Shown in pieces: positions 30,101 to 39,169 of a DNA stretch of 64,000 bases. Position 1 is the first letter of the stretch. Each line of letters begins with the position of its first letter. The stretch is from Neelides folsomi (taxonomy: Eukaryota > Arthropoda > Collembola > Neelipleona > Neelidae). The notes below the pieces were generated by a model. The model did no database searches and had not been told where the DNA came from. It saw only the letters and a program-made list of their open reading frames with translations. The position numbers were made by a program, and so were the translations under genes. The stretch covers positions 35,162 to 99,161 of the forward strand of contig JAQGBZ010000232.1 of the NCBI GenBank assembly GCA_034687125.1, read 5' to 3'.

Positions 30101-33100
30101 CCAATTGTAAATAGAAAAGCTTCTATTTCTGGTCGTGAGGAGTGAATGGGCCGGCGGAGGAAAAGAAGATGTGAGAAGATGAGTTGAGGTCGAAGGCGCC
30201 GCTGCCAAGAGCCCAATGACAAACACCATCTCCCCATCTCCCCAATCCAAGACGGAGAAGAAGAAGGTGAAGGTGGCATCTGGACCCACACAGTCCGCCA
30301 AAACAGAAAACAAACCAACACAATGCCAGGGACGGAGCCAAACACACAAAATGTAGCTATTTCACATTTTGTATTTTGCAAATATAACAATTTTACAAAG
30401 ATTCTCCTTCAATATGTATGTCTATATATTTCGTATGTACAGAATCTTCACAAAGCTTAAAGACACCAGAAAGTCATTTTATTAATAAAAATCATTTCCG
30501 CATCCCGGCCCTTGAATTCTTTAATCTTTAGAAAGCTCTTTAAAAATATTTTCCAAGCTTTAAGCCAAAATCAATTGTCATCATTTTAACATCTTTAAAC
30601 ATTAACACAAGAAATTCCTAAACAATGAACATTAATCGACATGGATTAAAAAAATTTATTCAAATATTTCAAATTAATCAATTAATATACATTCAAATAA
30701 ATAATTTTAATTGACATACTATTTTTATTTAAAATGATTTACTTGATTTATATAAAATAATGTCAATAAATAAACTGATTAATATTCAAAGGGTCATATA
30801 TTTGATATTTATATTAATGGGGTCAAAGTTCAAAGGGCTTCTCCTGCTGGTGTGACTGACTTGTCCCACACTACCAAATACAAAACATGGTCAATACTCA
30901 TTCTCAAATGAAGAAATGAATCTCTATATTTAAATAATCTGTGAGTGATTCAAAAAAACATTCCGGTGAACGGTCAAGTGATCATCTTCATAAAGGAAGT
31001 TTAAGACACCCAAGAAGATCTCCATAGAATGAATGGACAAGGGATGAAATAATGATTTATCTCCCTATTGATAAAACAATTGAAGAGGTCCGTTTTAATA
31101 AATAAATGAATCGATTCTTCTCCTTCTCACGACCCGCATCCAACGCCACAACAACAACCATCCATTTGATCCATACAAACTTATTAACATTGAAATATAA
31201 ACAATAATGAATTGAATAAGGGAAGTTCCATATGAATCATATTGATTCATTCCTATTCTATCCGGTAAATATTATTTTCCTATTCCAATAAATACTAACT
31301 TGCATACTAGTCACATATTTGTATATATGATATGCATATCCATTAACTGTTTCATTTTCCGATTTCGTTCCTCCCCTTTGAATAAAACACACATTTAACA
31401 TTTAACAATCTACCTGTATGTGTATGGTACATACGGGGCCTGTATTACAGGTAGATTGTATTTTGTATCATCTTCATATATGTACAGATATATAGTTAAG
31501 GTATATTTAGTTTACATTGACTGTGTATAAGAAAAGGTTTATAAACCATTTTGGGTTTATTGTACAGAATGGAAGAAAAAGTGCTTAAAACACGGAAAGG
31601 ATTAACTTTAGTTTTCATGTAAATTTAATACATGGTTGATAGGAAATTTGAAGTTTTCCGATCGCGTGAAGTTTATGTTGTAGGAAAAGGTGTGGGACTT
31701 GGCCACTTCCTTTTACCATGAACTTATAAAAGTTATCGAAGCTATCACAGTTAGACCAATTCAGGTTTCACAACTTCAACTTCACAGTCCCTGTGCTGTG
31801 AACTCAACCAGTTCAAAAATTCTCACTCACTTTTACCGCCATTGAAGGGGAAATTGGTTATATTAATATCAAAAGAATGTGAAACGTGAAAGGGGCTTAT
31901 TAAGCCCGGCTTAACAAAATGGATTTTACCTTTTTTTATTTTTCCTTACATAAATATATATCGAAAGCTAAAATAACTAAATATAAAACCCATAGGTAAA
32001 ATCTATTGTAAAATAAAACGTACAAGTAATATAATACATACAGTAATATATTACCTGTAGATAAAAGTAAAATATATTACAAAATTGACACATTGTAATT
32101 ATTTTATTACAAATGATAATCAAATGAATTATTATTAAATATCCTCAACCATAATTTAATATGAAACTAATTTGATTGTTCTTTACTTTGTATATTAAAA
32201 GTCCCATCCTATAGATTTTAATGATAACTTTTGTAATTCTTTCTCATTGTTCCCAAACTACCTGAGAGAATCCAAACCTGCCCAATTTAAACCACAAGAC
32301 ATAAAAAACCCACGTCATTTTTCGCGTCACAATGAAGATCATCACAATGAAGATCTCGAAGTAAGGAGAGGAGTTTTGAATAAACAGGGAGATAAAGAAT
32401 TTATGAAAGATGTGGCTATTTGTGTGAGAGAGATTCAAATTGGCAAACCTTTCTTCCTCTTCGCCTCCGCTTTTCTTCCTTTGGCGTTTTCCTCACTGTG
32501 ACTCCCCATTGACTTCTCCTTTAAAATCCTACCTTTATCTTTTTCACTCCCCCATGAATGAACCTCAACAATTAATTGATTGAGTCCAGAAAGAAACAAT
32601 CACCGCACATGACACACTTAAACAACAACTCCCAATAACATAGGATTTTCTAATCAAATTCCCATACAATTCCCATAAGGTGGATCGCTCAAAGTTGTCA
32701 ATTTGCAAACTTCACTTATTTGCAGTTCTTTGCAAAAGTTCTTTGCAGAGTTCTTTGTATACTTTTTCACAATCCTTTTCTGGTTCTTTGTTTAAATTTG
32801 AATATTTGAAGCTCTCTTGGTAAATGGAGTAAAAATATTCAAGGGCCATTAACCAAACAAAATCTTCTTTTTTCAACTCTTCGGACTACTTTACTGTTTA
32901 AACACACTTTGAAATCCTTCCTCAATAATGCACTCAAATGCACTTTACAAAAACTTTAAGAACTTCAATTATGTTTAAATAGAAATTGAACAATTTTGAT
33001 CAATTTTGAAATGATGCACTTTTATGTTTTTACATGCAAAATTGACACTTCAATTGGAGAGAAAAATACTCGAAAATAATAAAATTTTTGAAAATCTTTT

Positions 33101-36096
33101 GAGAGTCGTTGAATAAAATCCTGAATAAAATTTCAACCAATTTCACAAATACTTCACAAATCCAATAATCCACTAAATCCAAAGTTTGTTCGATAAATTG
33201 ATTATTTGTCTTGATTAAACTTGAAAATGGAATTTAACACTATAATTAATACTGACTCAAAATATTAATTACATTTAATTAATATTTTGATATAATTGAT
33301 CAAATCTGATCAATTAAGGTTTAATGAATTCAGATCACGAATTGGATTTCCAAATGGATTTAAATCGAAAAAGGGTGATTTAGCCTTCTCGAGACTATGT
33401 TGATCTGTTGGTGTTTGGAAATGAAATAAAAGTTCTCTCTTGAGACTTTGGATGTTGGCAAGGAGAAGAGAAGATTTGAGAGTGATCCGTCGTCTGTTCG
33501 CCTTGGCTCCTTCGGACCACTTCCGGAGGATGAAGAAGGGAAGGAAGCCAAGAAGCGGGGAATTGAAACTGACTGACAACTTGGTTCCTCCAACTAACTC
33601 TGTCCAACAACCCTCACCAACTTCACCAACTTCACCAACATCTGAAACATCTGAGAGGGGGTGAGGAAATTTCACCCCTCTTCATCCGCTTCTCCCCCAA
33701 TCCCTCCCTTCCGTGTTCAATTCAACATAAGGAAGATCACACAGTCACAGAACATATTATTATATTCCTATACCTTCATTTCCGAATAGGAACCAAACTA
33801 TACAAAATCCGGAATTATATATCCGCGGATATTGGATAAATGGATAAACAGATTGATATACTGCCGAGCTGATAACTGATATAACCCTCAAGTGTATGGT
33901 TCATATCAGGTTCAATACGGGGGTGAAAAATAAAAGAATATACTGTACTGTATATGCATGAGTATGTACTCTAGTAGTTTTGTATATGGTAGATTTGTAT
34001 TCATATGTTTGCATTTACACCATATATATTGTATATATTGAAGCTACTTAATAGGTTCAATAGTCATAAGGTTCATTGAGAGCGGAAGGAAAAGGCTCTC
34101 AAATACATTTAAACATTTCCTATGTATTTCTACGTGAAATGAAACAAATATCCGAGTAATGCTCTTCATGCTCCTACAAACCCCAACATGGGTTATTTGA
34201 CAATGGTTCCAAAGAAGCATTCAAAGTTCCAAATCTCACAAAATCGCCCTGGCAATTCCTTTAGCCTTTAAATACCTCGCCAAGTTTTTTCCCACTTTCT
34301 CATTTTCATCCTCATTTTTTTTCATTCCTTTCTAAAACCATCCAACTTGGTTCTTTCCAACATGGGAAAATTATTCATTTTTTTGAAACAATTGAAATAT
34401 TTAGGAATTTGATCTGCCCTGCTGTTACTAAAAAAGAATGAAAATGTTAATATTTTAAAAATATATAAATATTTAAGAAGCATTAAAATAAAAATAAAAT
34501 AAAAATTATGTTTTTTAATAATAATTATTATTTGCAATTTTTAATAATCATTGTTATTTGCATTTTTAAAAGTTGTTTGAAAAGTAATATTCGAGAATTT
34601 GGTTTTTGAGAATTTAAGAAAAAGTTTTTGTTGAGTAAGTGATTTTTGTTTAAAAGATAGTTTAGTTGATGCGTTGAGGTGGCGATGTGGAGTGTGGATG
34701 TAGTCCATGAAAATATTATGAGTGGAGTGAGGAGGGTAGAAAAATAATCAGAGGGAGGAATGACGTACCCGAGCCCGGCCATATCTCCACCGATGGACAT
34801 CTGGTCTGGACACCCTTCGGTGCTCCAAAATCCTCCCTCAACTCTTTTTCCGAGTATTCCACAAATAAGGGAATATTTCTAATCTCGGCCCAAAGTGGAG
34901 GAAAGTAATGGGACACCCAGCACAGATGTGACTTATTTGGACTCACCTACAATGCTTGACCTCAACCGGGGTAACAAACGAGTTGGTGCAACTCCCCAAT
35001 GAGATCACACACTTTTTCTGACAGTTTCCCTACTCGGCTCCATTTACAACTTTGATTTCCTGTTCAGCTCAAATTTATACAAATTTAATTCAAATATATG
35101 AAATTTGCCTAGTTGAAACCTGTATGAAATTTTAGTTTAATTTGAATTTAAAAATATATAAATTTTTAACCGTTCGACCTTAAAATCAATAAATAACATA
35201 TATTTATAATTTAATATTCTTTTCGATGCCCTTTAATGTTTAATTGCAATTAATCGTAAGTTTCAGAACCAAATAACCGAGAATTTAAGTAAATCAATGA
35301 AATTATCAATAAGAGTGAAAATGAGCTCATAAACGAAATTCAAAAAAATGACGATTGAGAATTTTTGTTTTGATACTATTCGATATGCATTAAACTAAAG
35401 TATAATTTGGTAATCCCATACTATTTATGAAGTAATGTCAGATATCATGAGTATTAAATTACTTTACTCTTATTTAAACAATAAAAATAAGTACAAGTGT
35501 AGTATATATAGGTATGGTACAAAATGATAATACTCACATTTGATGAGATTGACAACTTCAGTGTGGTTCAGATGATCCACCGGCATGCCATTCACCTAAT
35601 AATAAAAGACAATCAAATGAGATAAATTGGTCTGATAAGATAATTTTAATATTTAATTAAACTGATCCCAATCAATGTTGACAAAAAATGAGGTTCATTT
35701 TCAGTTTGCTCATAAAAATATAAAAAAAGGGAGTAAAAGTATAGGAAATAAGTATAGGAAATTTTTATTAGGAATATCAAATTGGTGTATTTGAGCCAAA
35801 GTATATGGTTTGTCTAACCTTGATGATGATGTCCCCTTCTTGGATGCCAGCTAGCTCCGCAGCACCTCCTACAAAAACCGAGAAGAAAAATAAATCAAAA
35901 TCAAAATCCGCTCGTTGGACCATTGGATGTAAAAATGGGGATCAAATTATTAATGAGGTCGTAAAGGTTTGTAATTGCCTTTTTTGATAGTTTGTACTGA
36001 AACTGGATTGTCGCCAGAGACTGTAAGACCGTAACCGTTATCATCACGGTGAATAATCACGGCCCTCGACTTCCACCCAGTGTAGTGAAGATCCAT
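3107..36096 (-). CDS. RhoGEF2: PDZ-RGS-C1 Rho guanine-nucleotide exchange factor (5' part; DH-PH outside window)
   Basis: Coding exons in order: 36096-35979, 35868-35819, 35595-35538, 28031-27883, 26743-26549, 22724-22422, 22257-22146, 20977-20808, 20744-20616, 20394-20281, 20153-20046, 19930-19829, 19715-19522, 19260-19083, 18928-18802, 18700-18590, 18330-18283, then probably 3194-3107. All joins keep frame, giving about 785 residues. Seen: PDZ (about residues 10-85), a charged helical stretch (about 126-190), proline-rich linker, RGS-like domain (about 429-620), and a C1 zinc finger (about 675-725). This order is diagnostic of the LARG/PDZ-RhoGEF/RhoGEF2/rhgf-1 family, which links G-alpha-12/13 to Rho GTPase activation at the plasma membrane. 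The DH-PH catalytic part is expected beyond base 1. The ATG at 36096 follows an in-frame TAG that is also a good acceptor, so an upstream 5'UTR exon is likely. The 15-kb jump from 18283 to 3194 rests on phase compatibility only. Confidence 0.9.
3195..6537. other. Non-coding stretch between shared exon and 7384 exon
   Basis: AT-rich. A less AT-rich patch at about 4690-4830 holds an acceptor-like site but the frame that follows is closed by TGA. Nothing else supported. Confidence 0.5.
6538..7384 (-). CDS. Alternative first exon, Ser/Pro-rich N-terminus (about 282 aa)
   Basis: Open for 282 codons from ATG 7384, with an in-frame TGA just upstream, so it is a true first coding exon. It starts with a strongly basic patch (KTKIKRRKGRS), then proline-rich stretches (PPLPPIP, PPELPAKK) that could be SH3 ligands, an NLNSTNGTNGNTSG asparagine-rich stretch and a poly-Ser/Gly tract. 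The frame runs on past 6538 into AT-rich, intron-like sequence. A phase-1 donor TTAA|GTACAC at 6538 would join the exon at 3194. I recognise no domain. It may instead be the first exon of a separate minus-strand gene. Confidence 0.55.
7385..12933. other. Non-coding stretch, presumed intron and promoter
   Basis: Mostly AT-rich; richer patches at about 9600-9930, 10390-10600 and 11870-12170 carry open frames on both strands without domain, splice or homology support. The 7385-7900 part probably includes the promoter of the 7384 exon. Confidence 0.5.
10636..10694. repeat. Short tandem repeat
   Basis: Four units of about 15 bp with the core CCTTATGGAAA, slightly diverged. Confidence 0.85.
12934..13057 (-). 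CDS. Alternative first exon, short basic N-terminus
   Basis: Starts at ATG 13057 or, more likely, ATG 13030, and ends at a good donor (TTCAG|GTAATG) in phase 1. From 13030 it encodes MEQQQDGRASGSLKRSSSL then KKLFKKPFKSSNS: basic, serine-rich, with KRSSS as a plausible basophilic kinase site. No convincing acceptor sits before the ATG, so it reads as a transcription-start exon. Joined to 3194 it would give an isoform lacking PDZ, RGS and C1. Membership of the RhoGEF gene is inferred from strand, phase and position. Confidence 0.55.
13067..18282. other. Non-coding stretch, presumed intron
   Basis: Contains a composition island at about 14220-14470 with short CCCGGCAAGT direct repeats at 14420-14455, a perfect hairpin at 15385, and further richer patches at about 15980-16180 and 17560-17900. 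No exon is supported. Confidence 0.5.
15385..15413. repeat. Perfect 13-bp hairpin
   Basis: ATATTCTGGACTT, 3-nt loop, AAGTCCAGAATAT, within the long RhoGEF intron. Confidence 0.8.
18590..18928 (-). other. C1 zinc-finger exons
   Basis: Two exons joined at G|AT give a complete C1 signature. It starts HHFRPHTYF, then CSVC, a WGINHQGYQCSDC segment, VHQKC and a final ENC. All His/Cys zinc ligands of the C1 consensus are present. C1 domains bind diacylglycerol or act as atypical membrane or protein contacts; RhoGEF2 and rhgf-1 both carry one after the RGS domain, which supports the family call. Confidence 0.92.
19083..20744 (-). other. RGS-like (LH/RGS) domain exons
   Basis: Seven consecutive exons encode a helical domain that matches the long RGS-like domain of RhoGEFs. 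Recognisable parts are the start GPYSSFQRLL, the core helix HLAIFLNYVL with DPSSLLFYL after it, the KKWAYEIHSSF helix and a long charged C-terminal helix region ending near LQKHYSF. In the family this domain binds activated G-alpha-12/13 and acts as a GTPase activator. Introns are short (about 80-400 bp), unlike those around the PDZ exons. Confidence 0.88.
21707..21836. repeat. Minisatellite, 13-15 bp units
   Basis: Eight or so units of the type AAACCAATGGATTTT and AAACGTGGATTTT, becoming less regular to the right. Intronic in the RhoGEF gene. Confidence 0.9.
22725..26548. other. RhoGEF intron (3.8 kb)
   Basis: AT-rich with islands at about 23580-24200 and 24600-24860; the latter is open on both strands but shows no domain. 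No exon supported. Confidence 0.55.
29130..29186. repeat. Short tandem repeat
   Basis: Three units of about 16 bp with the core CCAAAGCTTTTGGAC. Confidence 0.8.
31405..31459. repeat. Perfect 14-bp hairpin with a nested hairpin
   Basis: Arms ACAATCTACCTGTA and TACAGGTAGATTGT flank a 27-nt loop that itself contains GTATG...CATAC. In the 7.5-kb RhoGEF intron. Confidence 0.8.
35538..36096 (-). other. PDZ domain exons, with a GC-AG intron
   Basis: Three exons encode the PDZ fold. The carboxylate-binding loop reads GYGLTVSGD, followed by a GGAAELAG turn, the strand EGDIIIKVNG and the helix HTEVVNLIK. The fold is completed by AGAYVTLTV in the exon starting at 28031. The first exon ends AAAAAAG and the intron begins GCAATT; no GT lies nearby that would preserve the domain. 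The acceptor TTTTTGTAG then restores the expected Gly-Gly-Ala-Ala turn. PDZ domains of this family bind C-terminal peptides of membrane receptors such as plexins; that partner is family knowledge, not visible here. Confidence 0.9.
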
Positions 36097-36230
36097 CTAA
36101 AAATATTGAAAAAAATAAATGAATGATTTGGCCATGATTCCAATCCAACATCGCTCATTCCGTCCTTGTCAAAAAATCCCATTAAAATTATACTCGAAAA
36201 ATCTCACGTTGACTTAAAAATCTTAAATCT

Positions 36231-36336
36231 CATTTTTACTCCCTTCATTTTACTCATCTTCATTTTACTCAAATCTTCATTTTACTCAAATCGGCATTTT
36301 AATAAAATCTGCATTTTACTCAAATCGGCATTTTAT
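36231..36336. repeat. Tandem repeat, about 18-bp units
   Basis: Six units around CATTTTACTCAAATCGG, upstream of the first RhoGEF coding exon; near the putative 5'UTR exon. Confidence 0.85.
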
Positions 36337-36641
36337 TCTAATTATCTTTTACAAAGCTTATTTAATTCATTTGATTCAAAGTGCATCGGGAAAAACAATA
36401 ATAAAACATCCATATATGACAAGTCATGAAATTGAACAAATTGAAGAAAATAATGAAAATGAAAATGTTTAAATGTTGATTAGAATATATTAAAAATATT
36501 AAATAATAAATATATCATGATTTTAAATACTTTAGGAGTCATTGCTTTTACACAGTTTATCTCAACTCTGGAGAAAATCATAATTGAAATGAAGGTCGAA
36601 TTTAAACAAAGAGTGAAAATGAGTTGTTAATTTGTTCTCAC

Positions 36642-36730
36642 CTTGTAGGAAGGAAGTGATTAAAAAAACGCTTCTGGGAAACCTCTTTGAAAACTCCGAA
36701 GAACAATTAAGTCATTTTTAAACCATTTGT
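36642..36730 (-). other. Candidate 5'UTR exon of the RhoGEF gene
   Basis: A consensus donor (ACAAG|GTGAGA) ends at 36642, about 540 bp before the acceptor that precedes the first coding ATG at 36096. The only ATG in the preceding bases is followed at once by a stop. The left boundary is arbitrary because I cannot see the transcription start. Confidence 0.3.
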
Positions 36731-39169
36731 ATATATTTATAATTCAGCAAATGAACTTAATTGTTCGATTGTCACAATTGTCACTTAAAGGGAGGGCGTG
36801 AGGAATCAAACGAGTCATGACGGTTTTCTTCTTCACCTGTTGCACATCCTCATTTCCCCTTCCTGCCCCTTTGGGAATAATATTAATAAAAACTCCACTC
36901 CACTCCTTCACTCCGATCTCAATTAATTTTAGCCACCATTAAGAAATGAGAAATTTAAATTCCAATTACACCAATTGACACAAAATGAATCACTGCACTT
37001 ACTTTTGGGAGTCGATGGGGGAAGTGGGTCGAGAGGGTGGGAGAAAAGGCGGGTGGAATAAAATTCAATTTTTCTATTCAAACTTCTTTGACATCTTAAA
37101 GTTAGTTTATTGGGTTTAATTAAGATGAGGTCAGGTCAAATAAGGTTAATTGGGATTCGGAGAGGGAGAGATGAACAGGAGGGAACCTCCATGTTGGGAA
37201 TGTTGATAGTTTTGTTGGAGTTGACTGGAGGGGATTTGTTGAACGGGGCGGCGTATCCCTCCCATGTAAATTCCCCATTTACTCGCCCTCCCCTTAACCT
37301 CCATCTTCAATGGTAGGAGCAGACATTTAAGCCTGGGTTAAAATACCAAAGTTGTTAAATACACACACAACCGGATTCACCCAACGACAACTATCTCTTT
37401 TCTACCCATTTCAACCATTCCACATTCACAGCTCGTTTTTTGCAACCATTTAAATGCTTTTATAAGATGAGGCTTTGGAGGACAAGGGAATTAGCGGAAA
37501 TAGAAACCCTCGAGATGGACAATTTAACTTCATATAAATGCTTCATATTATGTACTTATTAGCCAAATATGCAAATGCTTTGTAAATGAATTCATTATGC
37601 TTATTATTTTTTTATCATTGCTTTATTTTGATATTCTTGACAGCTTTAATTATTTTTGGACATGATAGGCATAGAGCGCTTAAATACTTCAGGTTGCATA
37701 CCTATCCTATATGTATTACAGGTATACTTAACTTAATCAACAGGTATTACCTATATTCTTATACCAACTCTGATTTTATGGTATGTAAAAAATGTGTTAA
37801 ATATAATTTAATATGATTATGATGAATATAGTATTTAGCGTATTTGTATCAAGTGAATAAAATATAGTAAAAAACCAAATTGAAAAATTGAAAAACGACT
37901 GAGATATGGGTAATAAAAAGCATGAAATAACCTCAACAAATAGTTTATTAATTGCCGAGGCCGTCGCAAATTCTTCAAGTTATTCTTAAATCTGGTAAAG
38001 AGAGGAACATGATTATCACAAATGACCGTATAGGTCAAGTTCAGATAATTGACCTAAAAGGGGCAACCATTGCCCGAAACGGGAAGTTGTTACCCTAAAA
38101 GTCACAATGATTACCCAAAATCAGGCAATTATTAATACAAAACGGGCAACGTTGCTTCAAACGCGTAACATTAACATTACGGGTACGGGTTAGTTTGCCC
38201 GAATGAATTTTCATAACGAGTAAGGGTTGTGTGGGTACCCGAATGGATAATATTGAAAACTGAACCCGTACCCGATCACTACCCGAAATTCAAGTACCCA
38301 ATAGGAGAAAATTACTGATAAGTTGAGTTTGGTATGTGTGATTATGATTACAATAAATATACATATAAAAAATATATATCAGTATATATTATGATATATG
38401 ATATATTATATTCGTATCATTTGCATGATAATGTAAATCATATATGTGAAATATATAACGTATGTATTATATATCAACCCTAATATAGCAATAAAGAGGG
38501 GTTTTTTAATTGTTGAATAGTATTAATTATTCCACTTGGTTCCACAAATCTCACGTAACCACGAGAAATTAGAAGCTAAAAACTAATCAACATGTTTTCC
38601 TTCTACAGTACCTATCAAAACGAATCAAAAAATTATTCCCAAATATTTAAAATTTGTTTTGTTTTTTCTATTGATTTTCTTAATTTGGTTAATAGTTATT
38701 TATTTTGTTTTTTGTGGTTATATAATTAACCATTAATATTTTCTTAATTTTTATCGCACTACGACCTGCTCTTAGACAGTATCTATCGATTGGTATATCA
38801 TTTATGGAATTCTATCAAAGGGTTTGGAAGGAGATAGAGATACAAAATTTTGGACATACATCCGGAAAGGTCAAACGCATACTCCTTTCGGTAAAACCTC
38901 AGTAGTAAAAATGGTAAAATGTCTTTTAATTTTAATATTAAATTATTATCATTTGATTGACTTTTGATATTTGGATACTTTTAGTAATATTACTTATTTG
39001 GTCAGGACATTAAAAGTCTGATATTATGAATCGGAAGGAATTTAAAATGATAAATAAAACGAGGGCGCGGGTTTCAAGTTTAAGAAAACGTTTATTCTTA
39101 TTTAAAAAATATTTGAGGTAATTGAAAATATGCCTCGTAAAATTGGACGAATTTGTGAATTAAAAACGA
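36731..39169. other. Intergenic between RhoGEF 5' end and filamin-like 3' end
   Basis: The RhoGEF promoter should lie in the first part; a richer patch is at about 36780-37310. Then AT-rich DNA, the diverged foldback arm at 38033 and the poly(A) signal of the filamin-like gene (reverse of TTTATT at 39091). Confidence 0.5.
38033..38290. mobile_element. Diverged single arm of the GGTCAAG foldback family
   Basis: Begins GGTCAAGTTCAGATAAT, like the arms of the element at 52197, and contains the same kind of units (GGGGCAACCATTGCCCG, CGGGCAACGTTGC) before moving into ACCCG-type repeats. No opposite arm is found nearby. It is probably an old or truncated copy, downstream of the filamin-like gene. 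Confidence 0.7.

Larger units (their letters stand above)
28032..35537. other. RhoGEF intron (7.5 kb) within the PDZ domain
   Basis: Holds the hairpin at 31405, a tandem repeat at 29130 and richer islands at about 30020-30360, 32240-32510, 33430-33720 and 34720-35030. A minus-strand ATG at 34800 is followed by a donor-like GTACGT, but its phase (2) fits no downstream RhoGEF exon. Confidence 0.55.

Noticed and set aside
30026-30390. Long overlapping minus-strand open frames (up to 110 codons)
   Set aside because: Several frames are open at once, as expected in a GC-richer patch; no splice sites in phase and no motif.
33310-33675. Frames of 121, 77, 74 and 71 codons on both strands
   Set aside because: All four overlap in one richer patch; none shows a family motif.
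34740-34946. Minus-strand open frames with an ATG near 34800 followed by GTACGT, as an alternative RhoGEF first exon
   Set aside because: Its phase (2) matches no downstream acceptor; no domain support.
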